A stretch of 64,000 nucleotides of DNA. Origin: Brachionus manjavacas (taxonomy: Eukaryota; Rotifera; Eurotatoria; Ploima; Brachionidae). Below, in pieces: positions 1 through 12,737 of the stretch. The stretch spans positions 248,001-312,000 of the forward strand of contig JAHQIY010000020.1 of assembly GCA_019054805.1 (NCBI GenBank). The letters are read 5' to 3'. The position numbers and the translations under genes are program-made. Within the stretch, counting starts at the first letter, position 1; the number at the start of each line of letters is the position of its first letter. The notes under the pieces are model-generated. The model saw nothing but the letters and a program-made list of their open reading frames with translations. It was not told the origin of the DNA and ran no database searches.

Positions 1-71
1 AGAATTGTTTGATCTTGTTAAAAGAAGAAAAAAAAATTCAAGTTGAATTAAAATGGAATTTTTGCACTTAC

Positions 72-104
72 CGGCATCTGGTCCGAATAGTCATTGATCC
101 AAAT
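72..104 (-). CDS. candidate 33-nt internal exon of an unidentified downstream gene
   Basis: On the minus strand a 33-nt open segment lies between a T-rich acceptor ending in TAG and a strong donor GTAAGT. It reads through without a stop in two of three frames, for example IWINDYSDQMP. It lies beyond the SRCAP stop codon, so it may belong to the next gene leftwards or to an alternative SRCAP 3' exon. The segment is too short to identify; the call rests on splice consensus only. Confidence 0.3.
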
Positions 105-648
105 CTAAAAAAATAATTTATCAAAACACAGTGACTGTGCATTAATTGGGAAAAAAAGCCAATTTCTGGACCCGATGACGACTAGGAAAGAAAAGAACTT
201 AGATTCAAGGCTGAGTGCATTTCAAAAATTAAATTAAATAATCCATCCAACAACAATAACAACAAAAAAGCCCTGAATCCTTAGACAAAGTCATCATCAA
301 AGTCACATTGGCTCATGATTTTTTCTCTCAATATATGCATCATCCTTGAATCTTATAGTTCAGGATAGGGTCGTCACTCTTGAACAAAAGTCAAAACAGA
401 AAAACACTCTTTTGTTTAAAATGGATAAATTTTATTGACAAATTTTTTTTGAATGCGAGAAAAAAAAACACATAAATGAGGACACCAAAAACAAAACAAA
501 ATGCTATTTGAAAGTAAAAAAAAAAAAAAAGAAAAAAGGAAAAAGAAAAGGACCTAGTCAAAAGACTCACTGTTATCTTAACACCTAATGCAACCGTGTC
601 CTTAGCCAGTTTGGTCCAGTATTACTACTATATACAGGCGAAATAATT
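105..648. other. probable SRCAP 3' UTR and spacer
   Basis: This stretch lies downstream of the minus-strand SRCAP stop. It holds A/T homopolymer runs and candidate minus-strand AATAAA poly(A) signals, one overlapping the stop codon (648-653) and one at 431-436. I see no convincing coding segment. Confidence 0.4.
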
Positions 649-3600
649 TTATTTAGATTGACTAGACGAATTTGACGAAGAAGGCGATGGACTGAGACAA
701 GTCGAGGACAAAACCGAGCCCGGCTTTTTTTGTGCGAGAACATTCGGAACTGTCCGAAAAATGAGTTTGTTTGGACTTGTGGCTGGCACGTTAATGACAT
801 TATTGGTTTTGAGTATAATCGGCTGGTTCGATTGGGTTCGATTGAGCGTAGTGGGTATGTTGAAAATGCTTTTAATGGGAACACTTGGCCTGGTGATGAT
901 TGTCTTTAGGACAGGCTTTGGAGCCGATTGAACGTTGGGAGACAATGTTAGAACTTTGGGCTTTTCGGTGGGTATCGGTTTGGCGCAGCCCGGTTCTTGC
1001 ACCGGCGGCGGCGGCGGAGATTCTATGGACCTTGATTTTGGCTTACGGCCGCGTTTACACGGCTTTTTGGGCTCAATTTGTTCGTCTCTAACTGGACTTA
1101 GTGGCTTTATCTCTTTTAGATCTTTTTCCCTAACTAGCTTTTCTTTCTTATCTTTCTTAGTCGTCGACTTAGGGTCTCCAAATTTTTCTTTTTTTTCACA
1201 TGACACAGGTCTGCTCTTGGCAGGCCTGGTCGATTTTCTAACCTCTGTTTTGGTGTAAGTGTACATCAGGTCTTCTTCTTCTTGTTCGGCTCTGCGCTCT
1301 TCTTCTTCTTTGAGCTGTTTTAAACGCTCTAGTTCCCAATTTTTTTTTACTTGTTCAATGTCCGGCTCGGCATCATTCTCTATGTGCACTTCGCCTGTCG
1401 ATTCCAAATACTTGAGTGCGTATCTCTCAATCGGCTTAAGCTTAAATGAAAAAATCTTCAATTTTCGGTCACATTATGAAAAATACTAAAAATTTTTGGC
1501 CACAAATGTTTCGCAGATTTTTTTTAAAATTTTATTTTTTATTAAATTGTATGTTAATTAAAATATAAAAATTTTTAAAAATTCAAAACATCTCAAAATA
1601 TAGATTTTTAAATCATTAGTATTTCCTTTTTTAAAATTATTTATCGATATAATAATTTTAAAAAAAATATTAATTAATTATTAATTATTAAAAAATTAAA
1701 AATTATTAATTATTAATATATAAAGATTATAAGATTGATTTTAAAACATACAATAGCTAGGATTTTTTATAAAAATTGACAGTTAAAGAATTCAACATTA
1801 TCTAAAGCACAGAGAGAGTAAAATTAAGTTGTACTTTAGAAAATTAAGAGCTTTTTTATAATTAAATTTTTGACCAAAAATCAAAATTTGAAATCATTTA
1901 TTTTTAGAAATTTGAACACCAAAACTGTGAAAGCTTTGTTCTCAATACCAGGTTGACTCAAGAGATTAATTTCTGAAATCACACGAATTGCTTTCACTGC
2001 TGCTGGCTAATAAATCTTTTGAATTACTAAAGCATATTGATGTTCTAGTACAAGGTTAGCAAAAAGAACGTTTGCTTTTTCACTGCATTTTCTAAGAGAA
2101 AGATGGCCTTAAATATTTGTTTGCCCAAATATCAAACTTTCCAATTATTACGATACAAAAAAATCAAAAATCAAAGTAACTAATGTAGTTCTCTAAATAA
2201 CTACATCATCTTTTCATTCAAAGAACAGTTTTTTTCCCTTAAAACTATTACATATGCATGTTTCCTTTATTATATAATAGCATGTTGTATTTGTAGCATT
2301 TTTTTTCCATTTTTTTGCTATCTTTTCCCTCTTTATAAATTGTATTTTTCTTTTTCAAGAAGTGGCCGAAAAATATAATTGAATAAAATATTTACTAAGA
2401 GGAGTTTCTTTAATTTATTCAAAATATCTGAATTTAAACCGCTTAGTGTCGAACAAGTAGGTATATGACATAACAATATTTTAGCAGAATGTATGGAGAA
2501 CAGTTTATTTTGATTTGACATTATTTTAGGTTATTATTTTTTTTGTATTTTACATAATTAAGAAAATTATAGATGTAATCTATGTCAAATTTGGGAAACA
2601 TTTGAATAAACTCAATAAAGTGTAGATTTACATTATAAATTTTTCTTTGTCTAAAAAGAGATAAATTTAAATTTAAATATTATATATTTTTATTATCAAA
2701 AAACTTCCTATAAAAAATAAAAATTCGGTTCAATCTTTTTTCACGCCTTTATGATTGATTCTTACATATCTTCTAATATTGAGTTAATTGTGCTCTTAAA
2801 TTGCTTAATTCAAATACTCTCCAAATCCTCATGCCCTTCCAAAAAACATTACCAGATTGCCAGAAAATCTTAATTTTGGCAAAAAATGAGTCTACAAAAA
2901 TGGCAAATCGTGGGTCTGCTAAAAAGTGGAGATAAAAAATAAAATGAGATAGCCAGAGTGTATCTCCAAAAAGTGTCTCTGTAAACTAAAAAACTGTGCC
3001 TGATCGAAGTCGTTCTGGTAAACCTCGGAAGCAAACTTTTAAGCATGAAACTTACACTTTAAGAGAGATTAGAAAAGACCCTACATCTAGCTATCGAAAA
3101 CTCGTCAGTGATTAAAATAAAAAAATGATGCGAAATGTTTTTTATTTTATTTAATACGCTCTCTTATTTAAATATCTTGTTTTTGTTCTTATTATAATTC
3201 GAAAAATCAATTCGAAAAAAGAGAAAACAAGAAAATCCCAACTGCGATGGAGACTTTCGATTAAGGTAGATCTTTATATTTTTATTGCTTTTCCTTTAGT
3301 TGTACTTATTAAAAATGAAAAGTTTTATTCGGAGTTCTGTTTACCAAGGTTACAAAACGGTGGATGCTCAATCGGTATCTGGGGTTGCATTTTTTTACAA
3401 AGACACTGGTAAGAAATGCAACATTTAGTTCTATTTCAACACCTTGAAAAATCATAATCTTTTAACAGCTGTTGAACTCCTATTTGAGCCAAATGACCCT
3501 TTTTTTTAAAGATGGCGTTTCGGCACTTTCCGCTTACTCAATAAGCGATCTCCAAATCCTAACCCAATCGAGAGCTTATGGTCATAAATGGACTCCAAAA

Positions 3601-6600
3601 TAGTTTACACTAAAGTATCCTCTATTGAGCATTTAAAAGAAGTTTAAGACAAAGAGTGGTCAAAGATTCCTAGTGAGTACGTACAAAAATTGATTGAATC
3701 TAAGACAAGAGTTTTGGCGGCAAATTGAAGTTCATGGTCAATTGTAAATTTCAAATCAAAATTTTTATTTTTAGATTTAGAAAAAAGGTGTTTTTATCAA
3801 ATTTTTAGATGAAAAATGACTTAACTTTATTAAACATGATTTGATTAATCTATAATAAGGAAGAAAATTAAATGAATTTTAATATGAAGTAAAACAAAAT
3901 CTTGAACATCATTTTGATATTTTGTCATTAAACTCTGTTTCGCTGTAATATATTTTAATTAATATTGGGTACAGTGATAGATGCCGACTCGGTCAACAAG
4001 TTTAAGAACGGATACGATGCATCCGATCTAGTCAACAATCTTGAACATGAACATTTATTTATAAAAATTTCTTTTACAGCTTTTTCTATCTGTAATCTTA
4101 GCTCTTATTTTGACCTAAAATTCAAACAGTATTTCTATTTTAAGTACTTTTCTATTTGTTAAGTAATAAGAGCTACCATAGGTGACCTCCGAGTAGGCCA
4201 CATCCGCAAGCAGGCAGAACAGAACAATAGTAAAGCCATAATTTGAATATCTTAATGTCGATTTAAAATTTGTCTGTAAAATCTTCAAATAAATAGTTTA
4301 GAAGAATCAATTAAAGACCTATTAGAAAAAAAGATTTCTTTTTTTTCAATCAAAATTATAAACATTTTTTGTTCAGTTTAAAAATAAATCAAGAAAGCTT
4401 ATTTCATCATTTTTATTAAAATTCTATCCTATTATCTAAGTTTTGATCATCTAGTCATGATCATTAATTTCAAGTTGTCGTTATGGCTTGTGTAATATTC
4501 TAATTTTGATTAAGTCAGTTCCCTAACCAGAGGTACTCTGCTTTGGTTGAATTAGAATAAAAGAAAAATAAATTTTTAATTTGATAGACTTTATTTTTTT
4601 GGAATCCCTTGTTAGTAATTGTTGTTAGATATTTATAAGAGAAATTAACGTGGTTTTAACTGCAGAAAATAATAACTGAAAAGAAAATACAGAGGACTAT
4701 AGAAAATGAGAGACTGTATGTATTCAGGTTCTTACACTTGTTACAACGCCTATGGCGTTATTCAAATTATAGAAAATTTCCAAGCTAAGAACCGTTTTTT
4801 TTAATAGATTGTAGCCATTTTTTCTTTTTTGTATTTTTTTTCACCAAATTTTTATTTGGTTTTGTTTTTGAATTTATGAAAAATTAAAATCAAAAAAAAA
4901 ACGCAACTTTTTTTATTTTCCCGCCTATTATAAACGTGAAACAATTGTTTTATTAGCAAAAAAGATTTTAACTTTTGTGGAAAACTGTACAAGAGAATGT
5001 CATTTTTTGTGGCATAATTATTCTTTAGCACAATTTCTCCATCCTCTTCTTTTCTTTACATTTTGTGTTTTAAATGAAATAATTTAATAAGAAGAATTTC
5101 TTTTGTTAATTTATCAAATTTTCCGCTTAATAAACATTTAGCGGCGAATAAGTAGGTTTTTCAAAAAAAACGACTAAAAGACTCTATAAAGGACAAAAAA
5201 GCTCTGACTATTTATTTACATAAAATGAGATTTATAATCTACTGAAGCCGTTTACCTAGTCGTGGTTTAATGATAATGTTTTTTTCCAACTAAATTTAGG
5301 TTCAATTTTTCCTTTCTTCTTTTTTTTTTTTTAGATTCTAGAACACATGTTACTTTAGTTCTGCCTATGAGGCTAACTTAAAAAATAATAAAAACAAGAC
5401 TTTACACACAAAATAACAATTCTAATTTAAAGATTAATTCCTAAAAAAACAAAACATACCTCTGTTTCAATGAACTTGAACTCGGTGTGCAGTTTGGCCA
5501 TGTCGGCGTCATCATTCAAATTTTCGTTCTCGTCAAACTCGGCAATGTCAGCTTGAACCTCTTCCCTGAGATTTTTGGCCGCATTCACATCACTCTCGTC
5601 CTCGACCATGCCCAGAGCCTCTTCCAACTTGGAATCGTCGATCTGGCCAGCGGACGACTCGTTGCTGTCGTGGCCCACAGCGTCCTGGTGTTGCTCAAAA
5701 AGCTCAGTAATGTGGCTCTTTCTCAACACAGCCGTGGTAAAGCATCCGCCCTCAATGGCCATTTGACTCAGCAGTCTTTTTTGATCGGCCTTCTTCAGTA
5801 TATTCTCCTCGACTGTCTTCTCGCTGATCAACCTGTATATGTGGACGTCGCGCGTCTGACCGATCCGGTGACATCGGTCCTGAGCTTGTGCGTCCATTGT
5901 CGGATTCCAGTCCGAGTCATAGAACACGACTGTGTCAGCACCGGTCAAATTAACACCCACACCGCCCGACCTAGTGCTCAGTATAAAACAAAATATTCTC
6001 CTATCCGTATTGAATCGTTCCATGAGCACTTGACGCTGTTCGATGGACGTGGCGCCATCCAGCCGCAAGTACTTGTAGCCATGATAGTTCAAAAAGTTCT
6101 CCAACACGTCGAGCATGCGCGTCATCTGAGTGAACAAGAGGACTCGGTGCTCGCCGCTGAACAATTGTCTGAGCAGCGAGTCCAACTTTTGCAGCTTGCC
6201 ACAATCGTATTGTATTAGGCGTTTGTCGGGAAACTGTGTGCTTGTGAGAGAAATGACGATTTGGTTGAGACGAGCGAAGCCAGTGCGTACACAAACGTCT
6301 GTGATTGGTCGTTTGATGTTCGTGTACTTGCAATAGAGGGCTGCGTGCGGTTTTGCGATGCGAAGTGTTACGTAATCGCTACTAGAGTACCGCACATTTG
6401 GTACGTACATTACGAATTTTTCGCACACACACTCCATTTCATGCATCAAATAGTGGCGCACCAAATTTAGTCCTTGTCGAAGTGCATTCGTGTACTCCAT
6501 GTAGTTGCGGCTTGTTCGGCTCATTGCACATGTAGCGAAGGATCTAGTCGCAAACGACGCAAGGTCACATTGGCTCACGCGCACATTATTTACACACTCG

Positions 6601-9600
6601 ATTAGGTCACGGCCGTACACTGGCTTGTGAAAGATGAAACGAAGCTTGTTCAAACGAGCCAAATAGTTGGCTTTGATCGCGTGATCGCTAAGGTCAGCAG
6701 AGCTGCGCTGGGGCTTGTGAGTGCCGGATGATTGAATGCCGACCAAAGATTTGTCTTGAAAAAAATTACCCGTGGACCCGTGTACGTGATCATGGGCCTT
6801 TGGCTGCACTCGGACCAGACACTGTTCGATGTGTTTGCTGGTGACTTGAAGTCGCTTGGCTCGGTGAGAGTCAAAAGCGGACATGGTCTCCATGTCGACG
6901 AGGCCAGGATGATAGTGATACAATCGATCGGTGGACAATTGCTCGCTCAAATTGAACACTATCGACGGCACTTGGTACTCGAGCGGCTGGCTCACAAACG
7001 AAGAGACTATGGGCCTCGGCTCAAACAAGTCCGGATGATTGCACACCTTTCGCAACTGCATGAGTATATTTATGACGGACATGTAGTGGCCCTGGGCTAT
7101 TTTTTCTCTAGTCGAGCTGAGCGACATGAACTCGTCGTACAAAAGACGCTGTCGCTTGCTCAGCGCACACTTGATCACGTGTTCGTACTTTTTGGGCATT
7201 TGTTTTTCGACGTCGGCTTTTAGGCGACGCAGTATGAACGGCCTGAGGACTTTGTGCAGCCGTTTGATCAGCTGTTCGTTGACTTCGTTTGACTTTTCGA
7301 TCATTGTCTTGAACGGATTGTTGAACCAGTGGTTGAATTGGCGATGAGAGGCGAACACGTGAGGCATCAAAAAGTGCATGAGGGACCACAGTTCCATTAG
7401 GTTGTTTTGGAGCGGCGTGCCGGTGAGGAGGAGGCGCCGCTGCGACTGAAAGTTGAGCAACGATTGCCACCGTTGGGACTTGAAGTTTTTTATGTTTTGC
7501 GCCTCGTCCAATATGAAGTATTTCCACTTTTTGCGCCGAAATATGGCGTGATCCTGAATGACCAGTTTGTAGCTGGTGATGCACACGTGGAATGCGTTGG
7601 CCTTGGTCCAGCCGATGCGTTTCAGCTTGCGCTCTTTTTGCGAGCCGTAGTAGGTAAGTATTTTGAAGCCGGGAGACCATTTTTTGAATTCGAGCTCCCA
7701 ATTGAGCATCACACTGGTCGGCACTACGATCAAATGAGGACCCCATATGGCCTTGTCGACTGCCAAGTGGGCGAGCAGTGCTATTGTTTGGATTGTCTTT
7801 CCCAGACCCATTTCGTCAGCTAGTATGCCGTTGAGCTTGTTTTCGTACATTGTGACTAGCCAGTCGAGGCCCACGTGTTGGTACTCGCGTAAGTTGTGCT
7901 TTAGAAGCTCGCTTGGTATGCGTGTCTTTACGTTAGTGGTCTCCAAAGTGTAGCCCGTTGGCTGGAAGCTCTCTGCATGAGCTGCTATTGAATCTAGGCC
8001 ATCGTTTTGCTCGGTGCTCGATGACGCGTTCTCTTTTTCGTCGTCGTTCGGTTTTTTTAACTTTTCTTCAAATTAATTAATTATTATTAATAAATTATCT
8101 ATTATCAATTTAGTGTTATCTATTATTAGATAACATTTTAGTGGTAACTTGACTTCACATCAAAAAAATATTTTACTCTTTTTTGATCGAAATCAAAAGT
8201 CATAACTTTCGACTTGAAAATTGATATTATCTATTATCAATTTTGTGTTATCTATTTTTAGATAACATTTTAGTGGTCACTTGACTTCACATCAAAAAAT
8301 ATTTTACTCTTTTTTGATCGAAATCAAAAGTCATAACTTTCGACTTGAAAATTGATATTATCTATTATCAATTTTGTGTTATCTATTATTAGATAACATT
8401 TTAGTGGTCACTTGACTTCACATCAAAAAAATATTTTACTCTTTTTTGATCGAAATCAAAAGTCATAATCTTTTTTGATCGACACTCGAAAATTGATATT
8501 ATCTATTATCAATTTTGTGTTATCTATTATTAGATAACATTTTAGTGGTCACTTGACTTCACATCAAAAAAATATTTTACTCTTTTTTGATCGAAATCAA
8601 AAGTCATAACTTTCGACTTGAAAATTGATATTATCTATTATCAATTTTGTGTTATCTATTTTTAGATAACATTTTAGTGGTCACTTGACTTCACATCAAA
8701 AAAATATTTTACTCTTTTTTGATCGAAATCAAAAGTCATAACTTTCGACTTGAAAATTGATATTATCTATTATCAATTTTGTGTTATCTATTATTAGATA
8801 ACATTTTAGTGGTCACTTGACTTCACATCAAAAAAATATTTTACTCTTTTTTGATCGAAATCAAAAGTCATAACTTTCGACTTGAAAATTGATATTATCT
8901 ATTATCAATTTTGTGTTATCTATTTTTAGATAACATTTTAGTGGTCACTTGACTTCACATCAAAAAAATATTTTACTCTTTTTTGATCGAAATCAAAAGT
9001 CATAACTTTCGACTTGAAAATTGATATTATCTATTATCAATTTTGTGTTATCTATTTTTAGATAACATTTTAGTTGTCACTTGACTTCACATCAAAAGAA
9101 TATTTTACTCTTTTTTGATCGAAATCAAAAGTCATAACTTTCGACTTGAAAATTGATATTATCTATTATCAATTTTGTGTTATCTATTATTAGATAAGAT
9201 AATAATCTTTATTTGTTTATGTCAAATGTAACAACCTATTTCAATATGTCTTTCTTATAACTTTCTTTACATTTTTTTTAGCTTATTTTCTCTTTTTTTA
9301 TTTTTATTTTATCGTATTTTATTGACTCTATTATTTTTTGAAGGAGCTCTAGCTTGGTACAGAAAACAAATAAATATATAAATGTTTCTTTTCTTTCTTA
9401 TTTGAAGTCAAAACCCAAAAATGTATCTATTATAAAATTCTTATTATCTTTTAATAGATAATTACTACTTCAGGTCAAAAAATAACTTGAAATCTCACCA
9501 ATTTTGCTTTAAAATTTTCAACAAAAAATTTGTTTATTTTAGATATTTTTCTTTCATCTCAAGTCGTCACTTTGACTTAAATATTTGAAAATCATACTAT

Positions 9601-12600
9601 CTGTTATTGCTTTCTAGTTATCTATCATTAGATAAGTCAAAAATTTTACTAAGTCATGAGATGTTTTTCTTACATTTCCTAGATATTTTTGATTTTTTAA
9701 AACATTATATTAATAATAAATTAATTGCTTCTATAGTAGCTGCTGAGATCTAAAACAAAATTGGTTTTTCAAATTCTCTTAATTTGCAATAATAAAATAG
9801 ACTCTGTTCACACTAAAACTTAATTAAACTAGCAAAAAACAAAATTGTACAAAAGCCTTTAGGTATGTAGAAATTTCCGGGCCAACAGTTTGTTTCAAGA
9901 ATATTTGTGTGCAACAAAAAAAAGTTATCGGGTTAAAAAACTCTATAAATTATATTAATACTGAGAACCGGTACTAAAAACTGACTTAAAGATTTAAATT
10001 AATGACTTTAATTATTTTTTTGAATTTAAAACTTATAATTTATAATCAACGAGGCTGAACATTTTCTACGTTAAAATTCATAAGCAAAATTCTTTAAGAA
10101 CCATTCTTAATTAAGTTGTTATCTAATTGTTTGCGTTTTTGAAGTTTGGAGAAAATTATTTCTTTTTAAAAACGTATTTCTTAAAGGTGACAAAAATTCT
10201 CATCCAGTAAGTTTCAAATGTTATTTAAAGACAATTCTTTGAAATCTTAGAGACTTGTAAATTTCCTAAAATTTTTTAAATGATCTATAAATTAACATTG
10301 AAATGTAAGAAAACTTTAATTTTTTGTTTATTCAATAGATATTCACTTTATTCTTAACAACGAAACTCTTTATTTATGAATTTACTTATTTACTAGGTGC
10401 TTTTTCTTTTCTTTGTACAAATTAAGATCGAGTCTATGAGAAAATAAATGAAGACAACATTTTTTCATTCTAAACTTTAAAATTAATTTAAGAAAGTCGA
10501 CATGTTATTTTAATCAAAACTGAAGTCACTAATTTAAATTGAATATTTTTAAAAAAGGCACTATCTATTATTAGATATATTTTATTCATTATAAAAAAAA
10601 ATTAATTTATTATTTTCTATTAATTTTAATGTAGATTTTTGACTTGAATATTTAAAAAAAATGATTATCTATTATTAGATATATTTTATCTTTTATATAA
10701 AAATAAATACATTTTGTCTTTTAATTGTAATAGTTCTTTCGTTCTAAATTGATCAAAAAATATTGACATGTTTTTTTATAGTTGAATATTAAAAAAAAAA
10801 GTTGAATATTATATTATCTATAATTAGACATATCTTATCTATTATATAAAAATACATTATAAAAAAATATATCAATGCATTTTGTGTTTTAATTGTAAAA
10901 ATTTTATCGTTCTAACTTTTTAGAATTAATCAAAAAAATATTGACATGTTTTTTTATAGTTGAATATTAAAAAAAAAAGTTGAATATTATATTATCTATA
11001 ATTAGACATATCTTATCTATTATATAAAAATACATTATAAAAAAATATATCAATGCATTTTGTGTTTTAATTGTAAAAATTTTTTCGTTCTAACTTTTTA
11101 GAATCAATCAAAAAAATATTGACATGTTTTTTTATAGTTGAATATTAAAAAAAAAGTTGAATATTATATTATCTATAATTAGACATATCTTATCTATTAT
11201 ATAAAAATACATTATAAAAAAATATATCAATGCATTTTGTGTTTTAATTGTAAAAATTTTTTCGTTCTAACTTTTTAGAATCAATCAAAAAAATATTGAC
11301 ATGTTTTTTTATAGTTGAATATTAAAAAAAAAAGTTGAATATTATATTATCTATAATTAGACATATCTTATCTATTAATAGATAATTATTATTATGTTTT
11401 GATAATTATTACAATTTGTTACCTAAAAGTTGTTCGATGGGCAACTCAAAATCGGCCTTCAATTCATCTAGTTCTTTTTGAGCATCGTATTCCTTGTCCA
11501 TTTGTTCGTCTTGTTCAATGGTTTCTTCGTCGTCCTCCTCTTCGCTCATATCATCCGAAACAATGGCTTCGTCGTCATTGTCATCACTCTCAATAGACTT
11601 TTCTTCTACCTCTTTTTCTTCTTCTTTGTTTTGGCTTGGCTGAAAATTTTGACAAAAATACGACTCGTCCAAATTGTAGTCCTTCAAAAGCACATTCAAA
11701 TCAAGTTGACTTTCTTGTCTCAACTGAGCCAATTCGTCATCGACCGGCCTATCCTCATCACTCTGAATAGTCGATTCATTGTCGCTCACTTCATCCGCCT
11801 GACTAAACTCTTCGTCACTCTTCTCTTTCGATTGATTCAAACTCTCCACCAGCCAACTCGAATACTTTTCTGTTTGATCGACAATAAAGTTCAAATGCTG
11901 GTCCATTTGAATCTTGCGTTTCTCTTCGCTAATCGAGCGCTGCTTGTACTCGATCAACTTGGCTACTTGCTTCCAGAACTGCTGTATTTCTCTGGCTACC
12001 AGGCCGGCTTGTTTTCTCACTCGCTTTTGCTCGTCGCGTTCGGCCATCTCGCACCTCGCCTCTCTCTCTTTGAAATACTTTTGAACAGCAGCGCTTATCT
12101 TGCGACACGTGTTCACTTTCCACTTTCTCTCCTGGACAAAATCGGTGCTCATCCAGACCATTTCGTCGAGCAAATAGTCCCAATGAGTTTTGGCGCGCTG
12201 CGGTTCGACCAACTTAGGTAATCGTTTGATTGACCATAGACCCTGTTTGCGCAGCTCGCTTATTCGTTGCAGCACGTGCGCTTCGTGTTTGGCGCACTCG
12301 GCTATCGATTTGAACTGTTCGCTAGTCGACGAAGCGCCAGGCGAGTTCACGGCCAGTTTGAGATTTAGCTGAGCCAAACATTTGTCTGACAGAGTGTTCA
12401 GTTCGGTCGGGTTGAAATGCGAGATTAGATAGTCTCGCAGGATTTTGTTTCGCGGCGTTTTGGAGTGGACCTCGAACCATTTTGGATAGTCCGAGTAGAC
12501 AAGTCGGTTCTCGAGGAAATATTTTTCGAGCAGAGCGAGCTCGATTTGACTGCTTAGTTTGTTCAAGTGGGAATATTCCGAGACGATTATGGACTGTTTT

Positions 12601-12737
12601 AGTTTGGCGAAAAGATGTGACGTGGTTTTTTTGGGCTCGGGCTCGTCCGCGTCTAGATCGTGGCGATCTTGGGATTTACGTTTTTGAGGCGATTGCGTCT
12701 CTGGTACTGGCTCGCATTGCTGTACATCTGATGACAT
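649..12737 (-). CDS. SRCAP: SRCAP/Domino-type SWR1 chromatin-remodelling ATPase
   Basis: This is the catalytic subunit of a SWR1-type nuclear complex, a family that exchanges H2A for H2A.Z. Three exons on the minus strand fit in phase: 12737-11423, 8065-5460 and 1440-649, giving about 1570 residues. Exon 1 starts at an ATG directly preceded by an in-frame TAA. It carries an HSA domain (about residues 180-255, including KTHWDYLLDEM), which in this family binds actin and actin-related proteins, followed by acidic tracts. Exon 2 carries the SNF2 ATPase with Walker A DEMGLGKT, the family-typical ILDEAQNIKN box, and the helicase C half (GGVGVNLTGADTV, DRCHRIGQTRDVHIYRL). Exon 3 begins near LKPIERYALKYLES, a segment typical of SRCAP/Domino, and has an AT-hook-like KRGRKPK. 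There is no SANT domain, favouring SRCAP over p400. The insert between helicase lobes is about 250 residues, much shorter than in human SRCAP. The exact acceptor of exon 3 is uncertain (1440 or slightly upstream). Confidence 0.9.
1441..2890. other. SRCAP intron 2, 3' portion
   Basis: This is AT-rich intronic sequence with poly-A/T runs. A 62-codon minus-strand open frame at 2333-2521 has no recognisable motif. I see no other feature. Confidence 0.5.
2895..3760 (+). mobile_element. decayed Tc1/mariner-like transposase
   Basis: Pieces of a Tc1-type transposase can be read in shifting frames. The first is an N-terminal helix-turn-helix stretch resembling KWQIVGLLKSGDKK then NEIARV (about 2897-2960). 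Next comes a linker VPDRSRSGKPRKQT (about 2996-3040), matching the family's RSGRPRK motif. Near the end are NPNPIESLWS (about 3555-3585, the family's SPDLNPIENLW) and VQKLIESKTRVLAAN (about 3680-3726). Stops and frameshifts interrupt it throughout, so it is a fossil. It lies antisense within SRCAP intron 2. No terminal inverted repeats were located. Confidence 0.75.
3965..4235 (+). mobile_element. 3' tail of a non-LTR retrotransposon
   Basis: A short open segment reads TVIDADSVNKFKNGYDASD, which resembles the conserved extreme C-terminus of many CR1/jockey-type reverse transcriptases (an A-SVN-FKN-D pattern). A higher-complexity, less AT-rich stretch follows at about 4170-4230, as expected for a 3' UTR. 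The rest of the element is absent upstream. The assignment rests on one short motif. Confidence 0.45.
4236..5426. other. SRCAP intron 2, 5' portion, with small hairpins
   Basis: This is AT-rich intron sequence. It contains two compact hairpins: CAGAG-GTA-CTCTG at 4528-4540 and AACGCC-TAT-GGCGTT at 4745-4759. The first follows TTCCCTAACC, a string that recurs before another hairpin at 53450. I see no coding segment. Confidence 0.5.
8083..9196. repeat. 132-bp minisatellite array in SRCAP intron 1
   Basis: About nine head-to-tail copies of a roughly 132-bp unit occur here; the copy boundary TTGATATTATC recurs at 8221, 8352, 8493, 8625, 8757, 8889, 9021 and 9153. Copies are nearly identical; the 8352-8492 copy is about 9 bp longer. 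Each unit contains several near-palindromes, including TATCTATTATTAGATA and TTTTTGATCGAAATCAAAA. The array sits immediately beside the exon 2 acceptor at 8066. Confidence 0.95.
9197..10560. other. SRCAP intron 1, spacer between two arrays
   Basis: This is AT-rich sequence with scattered degraded copies of the TATCTATTATTAGATA-like motif (for example about 9420-9470 and 9598-9635), suggesting it shares ancestry with the flanking arrays. No coding segment is visible. Confidence 0.5.
10564..11395. repeat. approximately 178-bp minisatellite array in SRCAP intron 1
   Basis: About four tandem copies of a roughly 177-178-bp unit are present, marked by TTGACATGTTTTTTTATAG near 10763, 10941, 11119 and 11296. 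Copies contain internally doubled AAAAGTTGAATATTA and ATCTATAATTAGACATATC. The array ends about 30 bp from the exon 1 donor at 11422. Diverged partial units extend left to about 10560. Confidence 0.9.

Noticed and set aside
5487-6218. 243-codon plus-strand open frame opposite the SRCAP ATPase
   Set aside because: It is the antisense shadow of a strongly conserved helicase exon and shows no motif of its own.
8083-9196. Possible CRISPR-like repeat array
   Set aside because: The units are contiguous 132-bp tandem copies without unique spacers, in a eukaryotic intron.
11478-12221. 247-codon hydrophobic plus-strand frame opposite SRCAP exon 1
   Set aside because: It is antisense of Glu/Lys-rich codons, which produces Leu/Phe runs that mimic membrane segments.
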